A stretch of DNA of 64,000 nucleotides from CAZQWJ01 sp964597265 (GTDB taxonomy: Bacteria > Patescibacteriota > 4484-211 > JAGQKX01): positions 1 to 64,000 of the forward strand of contig CAZQWJ010000002.1 in assembly GCA_964597265.1 (NCBI GenBank), in the 5' to 3' direction. The notes beneath the pieces were generated by a model that was not told the origin of the DNA, did not search any database, and worked only from the letters and a program-made list of their open reading frames with translations. The position numbers and the translations under genes are program-made. Positions 44,572 to 53,346 of the stretch are shown in pieces. The first letter of the stretch is position 1. Each line of letters opens with the position of its first letter.

Positions 44572-47500
44572 AAATCATCATCGTCTGAAGTATCGATTAC
44601 TTCAATCCGACCATTCTCTTCGCGTACTGCCTCTACTTCCAGTCCCAGAGCATTCAATTCTTTGACTAAGAGTTTGAACGCCTCTGGCAATCGTGCCTCT
44701 GGCACTGGCAAGCCCTTGATAATTGATTCAAATGCTTTGGAACGTCCTCGGACATCGTCTGATTTCAGTGTCAACATCTCCTGTAAAGCATAGGCCGCGC
44801 CATGTGCTTCAAGAGCCCACACTTCCATTTCTCCCAATCGTTGCCCACCCATCTGGGATTTGCCGCCCAATGGCTGCTGGGTAACCAGACTGTACGGTCC
44901 AGTAGAACGTGCGTGCATCTTGTCTTTAACTAGGTGGTGCAACTTCATGATCTGCGCATATCCTACTGCCACGGCATTTTCTAGAGGTTCGCCCGTGCGT
45001 CCGTCATACAAGGTAACCTTGCCAGATGTATCAAGGCCTGCTTTCTTAAGTAAATCCTGCAAAACATCCAGTGCCACACGATCAAATGCCGGCACTGCGT
45101 AATACTCATCAAGATGTTTGGCAGCCCAACCAAGATGCGCCTCAAGAACCTGTCCCATATTCATACGTTGCAGGATCGAAATCGGGTTCAAACAAATCTG
45201 CACCGGCGTACCATCCTCCATGTACGGCATATCCCCTTCCGGGAATATTCTAGCAATCACACCCTTGGACGCATGTTTACCAGCAATTTTATCACCCACT
45301 TCAATCTTACTCATATGGGCAACCTTAACCTTGATAACCTCTAGAACTCCGGGCCCGAGTTTATCCCCCTTGTTCTTGGACAATTTCTGAATGCCAATAA
45401 TTTTACCGCTGTCTCCGTGCGCTACCCGCAATGAAGTGTCTCGCACCTCGCGAGATTTTTCTCCAAACACCGCCCGCAACAATCGTTCTTCTGGTGTCAG
45501 TTCGGTTACCCCTTTTGGCGCAATCTTGCCAACCAGAATATCTCCAGGACCTACCTCGGCACCGATAATGACCAAACCATCCTCGTCCAAATTCTTAAGA
45601 ATATCTTCGGATACGTTGGGAATATCTCGGGTGATTTCTTCTGGCCCAAGCTTGGTATCCATCACCTGTACCTCATACTCTTTGATATGTATCGACGTTA
45701 AGAGATCCTTCTTAAGAACCTCCTCAGAAAGCAACACAGAGTCATCATACGAATACCCATCCCATGGCACAAAAGCCACAAGTAAGTCACGCCCCAAAGC
45801 CAATTCTCCACCAACATGCGAAGGACCATCTACCAAGACTTCACCTTTCTTGACCTTATCTCCGACTTTCACACGAGGAGTTTGGTTAAAACACGTATTG
45901 CTATTGGTGCGACTAAACTTAATCAGGTCATACGTATGCACTCCGCTACCGGTATTAACAATGATTTTGGCACCGTCCACATAAAGCACCTCTCCGGCAG
46001 CCTCTGCAATGACACCGCGCTTACTATCTTTGATGATATTCTTTTCAATACCTGTACCTACACGGCTTGCTCCCGGATTAACCAACGGAACTGCTTGCTT
46101 GGACATGTTGGATGCAATGAGTGCTCGTGCTCCCACATCAGAAGCGATAAAAGGCACTGTGGCAGCTGAAGTACCGACCATAACCGATGGATGTGCGTCT
46201 ACATAATCAACCATATCTGGCGTTACGGAAATAAAGGTACCAGCATAACGCACGGAGATACGCTCTTCTAAGATTTTACCTTTAGCATCAGTTTGGATCG
46301 TACCTTCACCAATACGAAACTTCTCTTCATCACTCGCGTCCATATATACGATTTCGTCGATGATAAAGGCATTCGAACCTCGATGTTCCACCTTACGGTA
46401 TGCTGCTTCCAAGAATCCGTACTCATTAACACGTGAATATAAAGCAAAATGAACGTTAAGACCAATATTAGGTCCTTCTGGGGTCATGATAGAGTCGACC
46501 TTCCCGTAATGAGAAGGTTTAACGTCACGCACTGGAGCGCCTGCCCGTTCTCTCGTCAAGCCACCAGGACCAGTGGCTGTAACCGTACGCAAATGCTCTA
46601 ACTCAGCCAAAGGATTGGTTTGTTGCAAAAATTGTGAAAGCTGGCTGCTACCAAAAAATTCATTTAATGCGGCCATAACAACGCGAGCATTGACCAGTGT
46701 TGTAGGCGAGAGTGGTTTGCCTGGCACACGCCCCGTAGATAAGCGCTCGCGAATCAATTTTTCGAGACGGCTCATGCCGATATGTAGACTCTGCTGGATG
46801 ATCTCGCCTACTAAGCGAATGCGGCGATTGCCCAGATGGTCAATATCGTCTGCCGCCTCCTGTGTAAGATACAGTCGCGATAATTCTTTCACTGTAGCGA
46901 GCAAGTCTCTTTTCTGGAGGAACACTGTATCTCCATCAGCATTGCCCTCCAACCCCAAGCGGCGGTTGAGCTTGTAACGGCCAATCTTGCCCATACCAAA
47001 ACGACGAGTATTGGTGAATGTTTCTTCAAAATAACCGCGGGCATTATCCAAAATACGCGGATCACCAGGACGCATCTTGCTATAAATATCAAGAAATGCC
47101 TCATTCTGGTTTTGTGGGTCGTATTCTTCAATCGTAGAATTCAATATTTCACGCGCTCCTTCTCCTCCTAATGCCTGGTCTATCTCATGAAAAGCATCAG
47201 AAATTGCCTTGCTGGAAATATCAAACGCTTTCAGGAATGAGAGTGCGGAAACTTTGCGTCCCCGGTTAATTCGGGCCCACATGACGCCATTGCGATCTAT
47301 TTCAAATTCTACCCATGCGCCTTTTTCTGGTCGGATGGCTCCGGTATAGACTCTCTTTCCGATCCGTGCATCAAAAGTCGCCTCAAAAAACACCCCGGGT
47401 GACCGGGTCAATTGGCTGACCACGACGCGTTCATTGCCGTTTACCACAAACGTACCGCGTTCGGTCATCTGCGGGATATCGCCGATGAATACAGTTTGGG

Positions 47501-47810
47501 TTTCTTTGGTACCCTCTTGCAGGTCGTGTAAGGTGGCTTTGGCATACACAGAAAAGGCATATGAAATGCCCTTGTCTAAAGCCTCCTGAGGAGAGATAGT
47601 AGCTTTCTCCAACTTAATGTCAGACATCTCAAGACGAAACGCCTGTTCGGTATAGTCGACAATAGGGGTAATTTCGTCAAGACACTCCTTGATACCTTCC
47701 TCTACAAACCGTTGAAACGATTCCTGCTGCAGACCGGCCAAATTGGGCAACGAAATAGGTGATTTGTGGGAAGCCTGGCCTAAATTAATACGATTAATCG
47801 TAGTGTTCAT
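44568..47810 (-). CDS. rpoB: DNA-directed RNA polymerase subunit beta
   Basis: RNA polymerase beta, 1080 aa (E. coli 1342), lacking the lineage-specific insertions. Rifampicin-region [20 protein letters not shown] and [13 protein letters not shown], then the [10 protein letters not shown] loop, [19 protein letters not shown] and [20 protein letters not shown]. No rplJ/rplL or rplK/rplA precedes it; its upstream neighbour is mltG. It starts the block rpoB-rpoC-rpsL-rpsG-fusA-tuf-rpsJ. Confidence 0.98.
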   Translation of the reverse strand: MNTTINRINLGQASHKSPISLPNLAGLQQESFQRFVEEGIKECLDEITPIVDYTEQAFRLEMSDIKLEKATISPQEALDKGISYAFSVYAKATLHDLQEGTKETQTVFIGDIPQMTERGTFVVNGNERVVVSQLTRSPGVFFEATFDARIGKRVYTGAIRPEKGAWVEFEIDRNGVMWARINRGRKVSALSFLKAFDISSKAISDAFHEIDQALGGEGAREILNSTIEEYDPQNQNEAFLDIYSKMRPGDPRILDNARGYFEETFTNTRRFGMGKIGRYKLNRRLGLEGNADGDTVFLQKRDLLATVKELSRLYLTQEAADDIDHLGNRRIRLVGEIIQQSLHIGMSRLEKLIRERLSTGRVPGKPLSPTTLVNARVVMAALNEFFGSSQLSQFLQQTNPLAELEHLRTVTATGPGGLTRERAGAPVRDVKPSHYGKVDSIMTPEGPNIGLNVHFALYSRVNEYGFLEAAYRKVEHRGSNAFIIDEIVYMDASDEEKFRIGEGTIQTDAKGKILEERISVRYAGTFISVTPDMVDYVDAHPSVMVGTSAATVPFIASDVGARALIASNMSKQAVPLVNPGASRVGTGIEKNIIKDSKRGVIAEAAGEVLYVDGAKIIVNTGSGVHTYDLIKFSRTNSNTCFNQTPRVKVGDKVKKGEVLVDGPSHVGGELALGRDLLVAFVPWDGYSYDDSVLLSEEVLKKDLLTSIHIKEYEVQVMDTKLGPEEITRDIPNVSEDILKNLDEDGLVIIGAEVGPGDILVGKIAPKGVTELTPEERLLRAVFGEKSREVRDTSLRVAHGDSGKIIGIQKLSKNKGDKLGPGVLEVIKVKVAHMSKIEVGDKIAGKHASKGVIARIFPEGDMPYMEDGTPVQICLNPISILQRMNMGQVLEAHLGWAAKHLDEYYAVPAFDRVALDVLQDLLKKAGLDTSGKVTLYDGRTGEPLENAVAVGYAQIMKLHHLVKDKMHARSTGPYSLVTQQPLGGKSQMGGQRLGEMEVWALEAHGAAYALQEMLTLKSDDVRGRSKAFESIIKGLPVPEARLPEAFKLLVKELNALGLEVEAVREENGRIEVIDTSDDDDL

Positions 47811-47815
47811 AGTGA

Positions 47816-47908
47816 ATTATATAGAACAGCAAAAAACACCCCTTCCCCTATTTTGAGGGATGTGAGGTATCGTGTTTAAGTACTAATGATAGTATCATAA
47901 TATGTCAA
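47816..47908 (-). promoter_or_regulatory. rpoB promoter/leader region
   Basis: On the minus strand a perfect TTGACA (47903-47908) has a TAGTAC at 17-bp spacing. The leader then contains a C-rich/G-rich pairing (TCCCT with AGGGG) ending in six T residues, attenuator-like. A second core, TATAAT (47816-47821), lies 5 bases before the ATG and could give a near-leaderless transcript. The two possibilities cannot be separated by eye. Confidence 0.45.
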
Positions 47909-48015
47909 GAGGTGGGGACAAACCGTCTTCACACTGCCTACCTCCACACACAAACCAACACAAACGTCCATAGCGCGTTCAGACTGTACCATACCTTCTC
48001 AGGAAAAATCAAGAA

Positions 48016-49017
48016 TCACCACAAATATCTCGCGATATTTTGATTGTGTTGGTCCAAATTTTCTGCAAAATGAGTCGTACCATTTTTGTCAGACAAATAG
48101 AACCAATACTGCGTCATAACAGGGTATAACATAGCGTCAATAGACGCAATCCCAGGATTAGCTATTGGGGTAGGGGGTAATCCACCGTATCTTCTGGTGT
48201 TATACGGAGAATCAATGGCCAAATCCGCCGCAGTGATACTTTGAGGCCACCAAACACAGTCCGTAGCAAGATCGTTACACGCGTTATCTCCCATCACATA
48301 CTGTACTGTTGCATCAACCTCTAATGGCCAGCCGTTTTGCCAGCGTTTGAGCAAAATACCTGCGACGATTTGTCTATCTGAACTGGTTATTACCTCCCTT
48401 TCTACCATGGAGGCAAAAATCAACAATTGTTCAAGGGTCAACCCCTGCGCCTGTATGGCGTCGAGACGCTCTTGGTTCAGCTTAGTATCAAACGCCTGCA
48501 GCATGACTGATACCAACTCGTCTGGTGTTATATCTGTACCAACGTAATAGGTATCAGGAAACAGTCGGCCCTCTTTGCCTTCGGTAAGACGTAAAAACTC
48601 TATCCCGAACTGTTGGTCAAACTCCTGCGCCAGATACCCTGCCATTTGTTCTCTGCGCCAACCTTCGATAAAGGTCAATCGTTTGGTTATGATACCGGTT
48701 TGGAATAATTCAACCAAATCTTGTATTGATAGGCGAGGACTCACGACGAATTCCCCTGCCTGTATACCAGCACCAAGTTTGGGGTTAAACCGTGTATACA
48801 GGCCAAAGGCGAACGCAGACTTGATGATTCCTTGTTCTTCCAGCCGTTGTGCTATCTGACGTGAAGATGCACCCGGTTGAACCACAAACGTCATCTCTTG
48901 TGTCGTATCGGGATCAAGTGGCGTTGTTGTCGCCTGAACGTACCACAGGCCCAATATTACCGCTGCCGTAAGACAAATTGCTATGACAATAATTCCGAGG
49001 ATAAAAAATTTTTTCAT
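48016..49017 (-). CDS. mltG: Endolytic murein transglycosylase MltG
   Basis: MltG (YceG-like), 333 aa, cuts nascent peptidoglycan strands at the membrane. N-terminal helix (about 5-27), a LysM-like region (FVVQPGASSRQIAQRLEEQG), then the catalytic domain with ASMVEREV (catalytic Glu), DATVQYVMG and the signature SPYNTRRYGGLPPTPIANPG. It is followed in reverse order by ruvX one base upstream, the common mltG-ruvX pairing. Confidence 0.95.
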   Translation of the reverse strand: MKKFFILGIIVIAICLTAAVILGLWYVQATTTPLDPDTTQEMTFVVQPGASSRQIAQRLEEQGIIKSAFAFGLYTRFNPKLGAGIQAGEFVVSPRLSIQDLVELFQTGIITKRLTFIEGWRREQMAGYLAQEFDQQFGIEFLRLTEGKEGRLFPDTYYVGTDITPDELVSVMLQAFDTKLNQERLDAIQAQGLTLEQLLIFASMVEREVITSSDRQIVAGILLKRWQNGWPLEVDATVQYVMGDNACNDLATDCVWWPQSITAADLAIDSPYNTRRYGGLPPTPIANPGIASIDAMLYPVMTQYWFYLSDKNGTTHFAENLDQHNQNIARYLW

Positions 49018-49018
49018 A

Positions 49019-49408
49019 TTATTGACCAGATGTTTCCAAATAATCCTGCAATATCAGTCTGGCAGAGATACTATCTAGCATTTTCTTTCGCATCAAAGTA
49101 GGTATCCCGTGGTCATCCAATTCTTTATTGGCCTGCTGCGTGGTCAAATCCTCGCCATGTATCACTACAGTATACCGCTTGCTCTCAAGCCAACGCACAA
49201 ATCGCTCAATATACTGGGGCATTGAGCCAAAAGACGGTGTACCTATCACGATGACACTCACATCGTAGGTTTCACACCATTCTACAACTTTTTGTTTCAA
49301 CTCGTGGTGACTGTGATACGTAAACCCAGGGAGTTCAAAAATCTCATTGCCCGTTTTTAGTGCCGCCCCTATTCGTTTCATCCCATAATCAAGCGCCAAA
49401 ATATTCAT
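49019..49408 (-). CDS. ruvX: YqgF/RuvX family putative Holliday junction resolvase / rRNA-processing nuclease
   Basis: A 129-aa RNase H-fold protein. NILALDYGMKRIGAALK (first catalytic Asp), VIVIGTPSFG, VVIHGEDLTT (Glu) and the C-terminal KKMLDSISARLILQDYLE (Asp) give the DxDxG-like catalytic set, although here the first motif is LDYGMKRIG. E. coli YqgF processes pre-16S rRNA; resolvase activity is suggested by fold only. The start at 49408 is chosen because the longer frame runs into the neighbouring gene. Confidence 0.9.
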   Translation of the reverse strand: MNILALDYGMKRIGAALKTGNEIFELPGFTYHSHHELKQKVVEWCETYDVSVIVIGTPSFGSMPQYIERFVRWLESKRYTVVIHGEDLTTQQANKELDDHGIPTLMRKKMLDSISARLILQDYLETSGQ

Positions 49409-49418
49409 AGTCCCAAGT

Positions 49419-50966
49419 TCATTCTTCTTTGATGGTGATGGTAATCCTGTCAGATCGATGAGGCAACCGTTGCAACGACTGAGGGAATTTGGGGCGGATG
49501 AGTACACTGCCTTGGGTTACATGTTCGATATTTTTGATTATTTCTTCGGCCTCTTGTGGCTTCTTGCCCGTCAGTTGTTGTGCAAGTGCAGCAATATCAA
49601 TGTCTGGAATGAGTAACGCTTCCACCGTCGCACGCACACGAGCTACTCCTTGCTCTGTTTGGTCCAAAAAACTGACAGTGATGATTTGCTCCCCTTCAGC
49701 TAAGGTAAATCCCTCGGGAACGTTTTGCTCCATAAGAGCGAGTAACATGTCCTCCAAATCCTCCTGACTGTACACAAACCCCGACGCTCGCACCTTGGTC
49801 GTTACGGTAAAGTCTCTAGCCTCATCATCTATATCTCTGTTTACATTGTTATGTAGCGTTTGGGTCGTGATATGGTCTTCCAACAGCTTCTCGCCAGTGG
49901 TATTCTGCTGCTGTAATCGTTCCCGCGCTTTGGTTACTAATTCCGCATTAAGACTTGTGATAGCTTGATCTACATCAGCCTGCGACACCACGGTGATCTC
50001 CTGAGTACTCCCGCCGGTGAACGATTGCGCATTCAGCCCTCTCATACCAGGATTGGTCGGAGAGGTACCATATGAACGTCCCTGCACCGTAAATGCCAAA
50101 CCACCCGGAAGATTAAACAGTGTACCTGCATCAGACGCTTCAATCGCTATAGTAGCGGTCCCTGCGGTATAGAGTGTCTGATTCTCATCCTCAGAGGAAC
50201 TTTCTAATGGTGGCACGTCAACTGCTTGGGTAGAAACAAACGTCAATCCAGCTCCTTCTTGGTTGGCATTGACCGTGAAAATCTGTCCAATCGGCAATGA
50301 AACCGTTGCTGTTGTCCAGTTATAGATAGTTAAAGTACCTTTGGCTTTTTCTCCAATTGTTTTGGCGCCAGTAGCATCAAACGTCTTGGTCTCTTCTACC
50401 TCCGTAGTCTTGACGGTAGCGGGGATACTTCGAGAATTAGTGTCAGCTTGAGTTTGTTCTGGAACCAGTGATACTTCCACATCCCGTTGAAGGGTCTTTT
50501 TGGAAACAAGTAGTGTTACCTCTGCCTGAGGCAAGTAATAGAAGGCAAACGCAAATGTACTACCGCCAACAAGCAGCATCAATACCAAAATTACAATCAG
50601 AACTCGCGGGAATGTAAACATTTTTCGTAATGCAGGGAATCGCTTGGGTGCAGCGGTCTTAACCGGCACTGCTGAGGATTTTGCTTCAGGAGTTTCTGGC
50701 TTTGAGGCTACTGGCACTGGAGTCTTTTGTGCGACAGGCGCTGCAACCTGTGCTGTGGTATCTGGCATCTTCTGCTCGGTAGGTGAGAGTGTCAACTTTT
50801 TGCCGATACGCTGTGCCAACTCTTTAACCACTTCTTCGTTTGCCTCGTTCTGCCAAAACACCGACCCCTCGCCTATTTCAAGAGTAATGTCAGCATCGAC
50901 ACTTTCACGTATCTTGCGCAAAATATCAAATAGTGTGTCTTCGTTAGGACAATAAATCGTAGCCAT
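49419..50966 (-). CDS. Baseplate J-like single-pass membrane protein
   Basis: A 515-aa protein of a type common in Candidate Phyla Radiation genomes and usually labelled baseplate J-like. A small N-terminal domain (1-60, ADITLEIGEGSVFWQNEANE) is followed by a Pro/Ala/Lys linker and one membrane helix (about 122-145). A long beta-rich external part follows, with VTLLVSKKTLQRDVEVSL, KTFDATGAKTIGEKAKGTLT, TIYNWTTATVSLPIGQIF and FTVQGRSYGTSPTNPGMRG. No phage genes surround it. It overlaps the PilM-like gene by 23 bp, so the two probably work in one envelope complex (inference). Function unproven. Confidence 0.78.
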   Translation of the reverse strand: MATIYCPNEDTLFDILRKIRESVDADITLEIGEGSVFWQNEANEEVVKELAQRIGKKLTLSPTEQKMPDTTAQVAAPVAQKTPVPVASKPETPEAKSSAVPVKTAAPKRFPALRKMFTFPRVLIVILVLMLLVGGSTFAFAFYYLPQAEVTLLVSKKTLQRDVEVSLVPEQTQADTNSRSIPATVKTTEVEETKTFDATGAKTIGEKAKGTLTIYNWTTATVSLPIGQIFTVNANQEGAGLTFVSTQAVDVPPLESSSEDENQTLYTAGTATIAIEASDAGTLFNLPGGLAFTVQGRSYGTSPTNPGMRGLNAQSFTGGSTQEITVVSQADVDQAITSLNAELVTKARERLQQQNTTGEKLLEDHITTQTLHNNVNRDIDDEARDFTVTTKVRASGFVYSQEDLEDMLLALMEQNVPEGFTLAEGEQIITVSFLDQTEQGVARVRATVEALLIPDIDIAALAQQLTGKKPQEAEEIIKNIEHVTQGSVLIRPKFPQSLQRLPHRSDRITITIKEE

Positions 50967-52077
50967 AATACAACGACTCGTTCAGGAACGACTCCTGGAC
51001 GCGTTCAACATGTGGAAAACTGGGAAATAACCCTTCTTTATTCCAAGGAAATGTTAACACTTTTGATTTTATTAATTCCAATTTGGCGCCTTCACCAGCA
51101 AAATACAGCGTAGGCGGCAATGACTTGCTGTCAGACAATTTCTTCATAATCGGCACGAGTGACATAATAACGTTGGCGACTTCATCCTCCAGTGTCTCAC
51201 GGGTACGAGCGGCTCGCTCGTGATCCAATGTTCCGTCTTCTAGAGATTCTTTGATCTTTTGCGCCTGGCCGTAGCTCACTTGCAAATCGTTGGTCAACCA
51301 ATCAGTCCAATCATCACTGCCCATATTAATGGTACTGTTTTTGACCACCCGACGATTCTTGACCAACACCAATTCTATCGCCCGACCTCCGACATCAACC
51401 AGAACAAACGACTCTCGTTCTTGCCGCATTTTAAGTGTCCTGGCCACAGCAGTCTCCCACACCATGGTTATCTCCAACCCCAACTGATTTCCAATGAGGT
51501 CCACTACTTTTTGAGCTTGATCGTCCCAATAGCCATGCAGTACAGTGCACTCCAAAGCCGTGCCCGTCATATCTATTGGCGTAGTGACCAGTGTATCATC
51601 GAGTTTATAATCTGTCACAATAGCGCCAAGATGCGTCCAGGGCTCTTTGCCAAGTGCTAATTTCTCCCACGCTGTTTGTGTGGTTTCTTCTTCAATGCGC
51701 TTGAGTAGCGTATCTAGTTCTTTTTGCGTGATTTGATCATCTGGTTTGGGACGCTGAACACGAATAGTCAAGCCGCTGTACTGCACACTATTGGCAGACA
51801 TACCAAGGACAATATCAGCCGGCTGGCCACCTGCACTAATACTGACATGTTCCACTGTGCGAGCAATGACTTCAAGCACACCATCTAGATCGTGGATTTG
51901 CCGCCCTCGCATCATCGTGCGTCCCAGTGGTTGCGTAGTACTCCCTACCACTTTTGGCTCCTGTTCCAGTGCAGACGGCAGTTGTATGGCAGATGTCTTG
52001 ACCGAGTGTGTGCCAAGATCCACCAGCAGTACTAAGTCCTGCTCTTGGTTTTTGGAAAAACGTGAAAGTAAACCCAT
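50944..52077 (-). CDS. PilM/FtsA-like actin-fold ATPase
   Basis: A 377-aa cytoplasmic protein with actin-like phosphate loops: VLLVDLGTHSVKTSAI (phosphate 1), FVLVDVGGRAIELVLV (phosphate 2), and TLYFAGEGAKLELIKSKV (adenosine). The layout matches PilM, the inner-membrane platform ATPase of type IV pili, or FtsA. No other pilus genes are adjacent; its partner here is the baseplate J-like membrane protein, with which it overlaps. A TATTGT on the minus strand (52087-52092) predicts a 3-base leader. Confidence 0.8.
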   Translation of the reverse strand: MGLLSRFSKNQEQDLVLLVDLGTHSVKTSAIQLPSALEQEPKVVGSTTQPLGRTMMRGRQIHDLDGVLEVIARTVEHVSISAGGQPADIVLGMSANSVQYSGLTIRVQRPKPDDQITQKELDTLLKRIEEETTQTAWEKLALGKEPWTHLGAIVTDYKLDDTLVTTPIDMTGTALECTVLHGYWDDQAQKVVDLIGNQLGLEITMVWETAVARTLKMRQERESFVLVDVGGRAIELVLVKNRRVVKNSTINMGSDDWTDWLTNDLQVSYGQAQKIKESLEDGTLDHERAARTRETLEDEVANVIMSLVPIMKKLSDSKSLPPTLYFAGEGAKLELIKSKVLTFPWNKEGLFPSFPHVERVQESFLNESLYYGYDLLS

Positions 52078-52153
52078 ATCAACAATACAATATTGTTATC
52101 AGTGTACCGCAAAATATACAGTGTGAAAAGGTAACGAAACATGCAGCATATGG

Positions 52154-52159
52154 TACAGT
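52154..52159 (+). promoter_or_regulatory. Extended -10 of the malic enzyme gene
   Basis: TGGTACAGT gives an extended -10 whose predicted start, 52166, is one base before the ATG at 52167. No clear -35. Confidence 0.5.
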
Positions 52160-52166
52160 AATACAC

Positions 52167-53339
52167 ATGGCTCACACTGCTGACACGCTCGCCCGCGAAG
52201 CATTACACGCACACCAGTTACACAAAGGAAAAATAGCCCTGCACACCAAGACGTCTATCAACACCATTCAGGATTTGTCTTTGGCATATACTCCAGGTGT
52301 CGCTGCAGTATCCAAAGTTGTGGCGGATAACAAAGACCTTGTTTGGGAATATACTGCACGAGGCAATTGGGTAGCAGTGGTGTCTGACGGCTCCGCTGTT
52401 TTGGGATTGGGTAATATCGGTCCGCAAGCTGCGCTACCCGTTATGGAAGGTAAAGCTGTGCTTTTCAAAGAATTTGCCGACGTTGATGCATTTCCTATTG
52501 TTCTGGACACACAAGATCCTGACGAAATAATTCGCATTGTCACCGCATTGGCACCAGGTTTTGGCGGGATCAACTTGGAAGATATTAGTGCCCCGAGGTG
52601 CTTTTACATAGAAAAGAAATTACAAGAACAGCTTGCGATTCCGGTCATGCACGACGATCAACATGGTACTGCTATTGTTGTTTTGGCTGGACTTCTTAAT
52701 GCGCTCACGATTGTCCAAAAAAAGATTTCAGATGTTGTTATCGCGATCAATGGCGCTGGTGCAGCCGGCACCGCTATCGCCAACATACTTGCCTCTCAAA
52801 ATGCCAAAGACATTATCCTCGCAGATAGTCGAGGCATCATCTCTCGCCACCGTACCGATCTAAACCCTGAAAAACAAGCACTGCTACACTATACCAATGC
52901 TACCAATCGATCCGGTGGCATTGCGGATCTCTTGCAGCACGCTGATGTATTTATCGGCGTAAGCAAAGGCAACCTGGTCAATGGATCTATGATACAAACT
53001 ATGGCAGACAACCCCATCGTATTCGCCCTCGCAAACCCTGATCCCGAGATCCTGCCTGATGAGGCATATGCAGCTGGAGCAGTAGTAGTAGCGACTGGTA
53101 GAAGTGACCTTCCTAACCAAGTCAACAATGTATTGGCATTCCCTGGAGTTTTTCGAGGTGCTTTTGATGCACGGGCTCATGCTATCACCGAAGAGATGAA
53201 AATTGCTGCAGCACACGCCATAGCAGCATCCATTCCGCATCCATCCAAAGAACATATACTACCCAGCCCTTTGGACAAAACCGTGGCGCAGGCTGTAGCA
53301 AAAGCTGTCGCTAGTGTTGCCCCCAAAGATCGTTCATAA
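52167..53339 (+). CDS. NAD(P)-dependent malic enzyme (decarboxylating)
   Basis: Converts malate to pyruvate and CO2 with reduction of NAD(P). The 390-aa protein shows LAYTPGVAAVSK (about 39-50), DGSAVLGLGNIGP, VMEGKAVLFKEFADVDAFP, the metal/substrate segment GINLEDISAPRCF, PVMHDDQHGTAIVVLAGLLN and the dinucleotide site INGAGAAGTAIANIL. It lacks the phosphotransacetylase domain found in long MaeB enzymes. The frame is open upstream to 52008 but overlaps the PilM-like gene; the promoter placement supports 52167. With ATP-citrate lyase at the left end it links C4 acids, citrate, pyruvate and acetyl-CoA. Confidence 0.94.
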   Translation: MAHTADTLAREALHAHQLHKGKIALHTKTSINTIQDLSLAYTPGVAAVSKVVADNKDLVWEYTARGNWVAVVSDGSAVLGLGNIGPQAALPVMEGKAVLFKEFADVDAFPIVLDTQDPDEIIRIVTALAPGFGGINLEDISAPRCFYIEKKLQEQLAIPVMHDDQHGTAIVVLAGLLNALTIVQKKISDVVIAINGAGAAGTAIANILASQNAKDIILADSRGIISRHRTDLNPEKQALLHYTNATNRSGGIADLLQHADVFIGVSKGNLVNGSMIQTMADNPIVFALANPDPEILPDEAYAAGAVVVATGRSDLPNQVNNVLAFPGVFRGAFDARAHAITEEMKIAAAHAIAASIPHPSKEHILPSPLDKTVAQAVAKAVASVAPKDRS

Positions 53340-53346
53340 CAAGCAT

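Noticed and set aside
49419..50966. Reading the baseplate J-like gene as evidence of a prophage
   Set aside because: No phage structural, integrase or lysis genes nearby, and the membrane topology matches a cellular envelope protein.
52008..52166. N-terminal extension of the malic enzyme overlapping the PilM-like gene
   Set aside because: The extension has no homology, and the promoter for the enzyme lies inside it.
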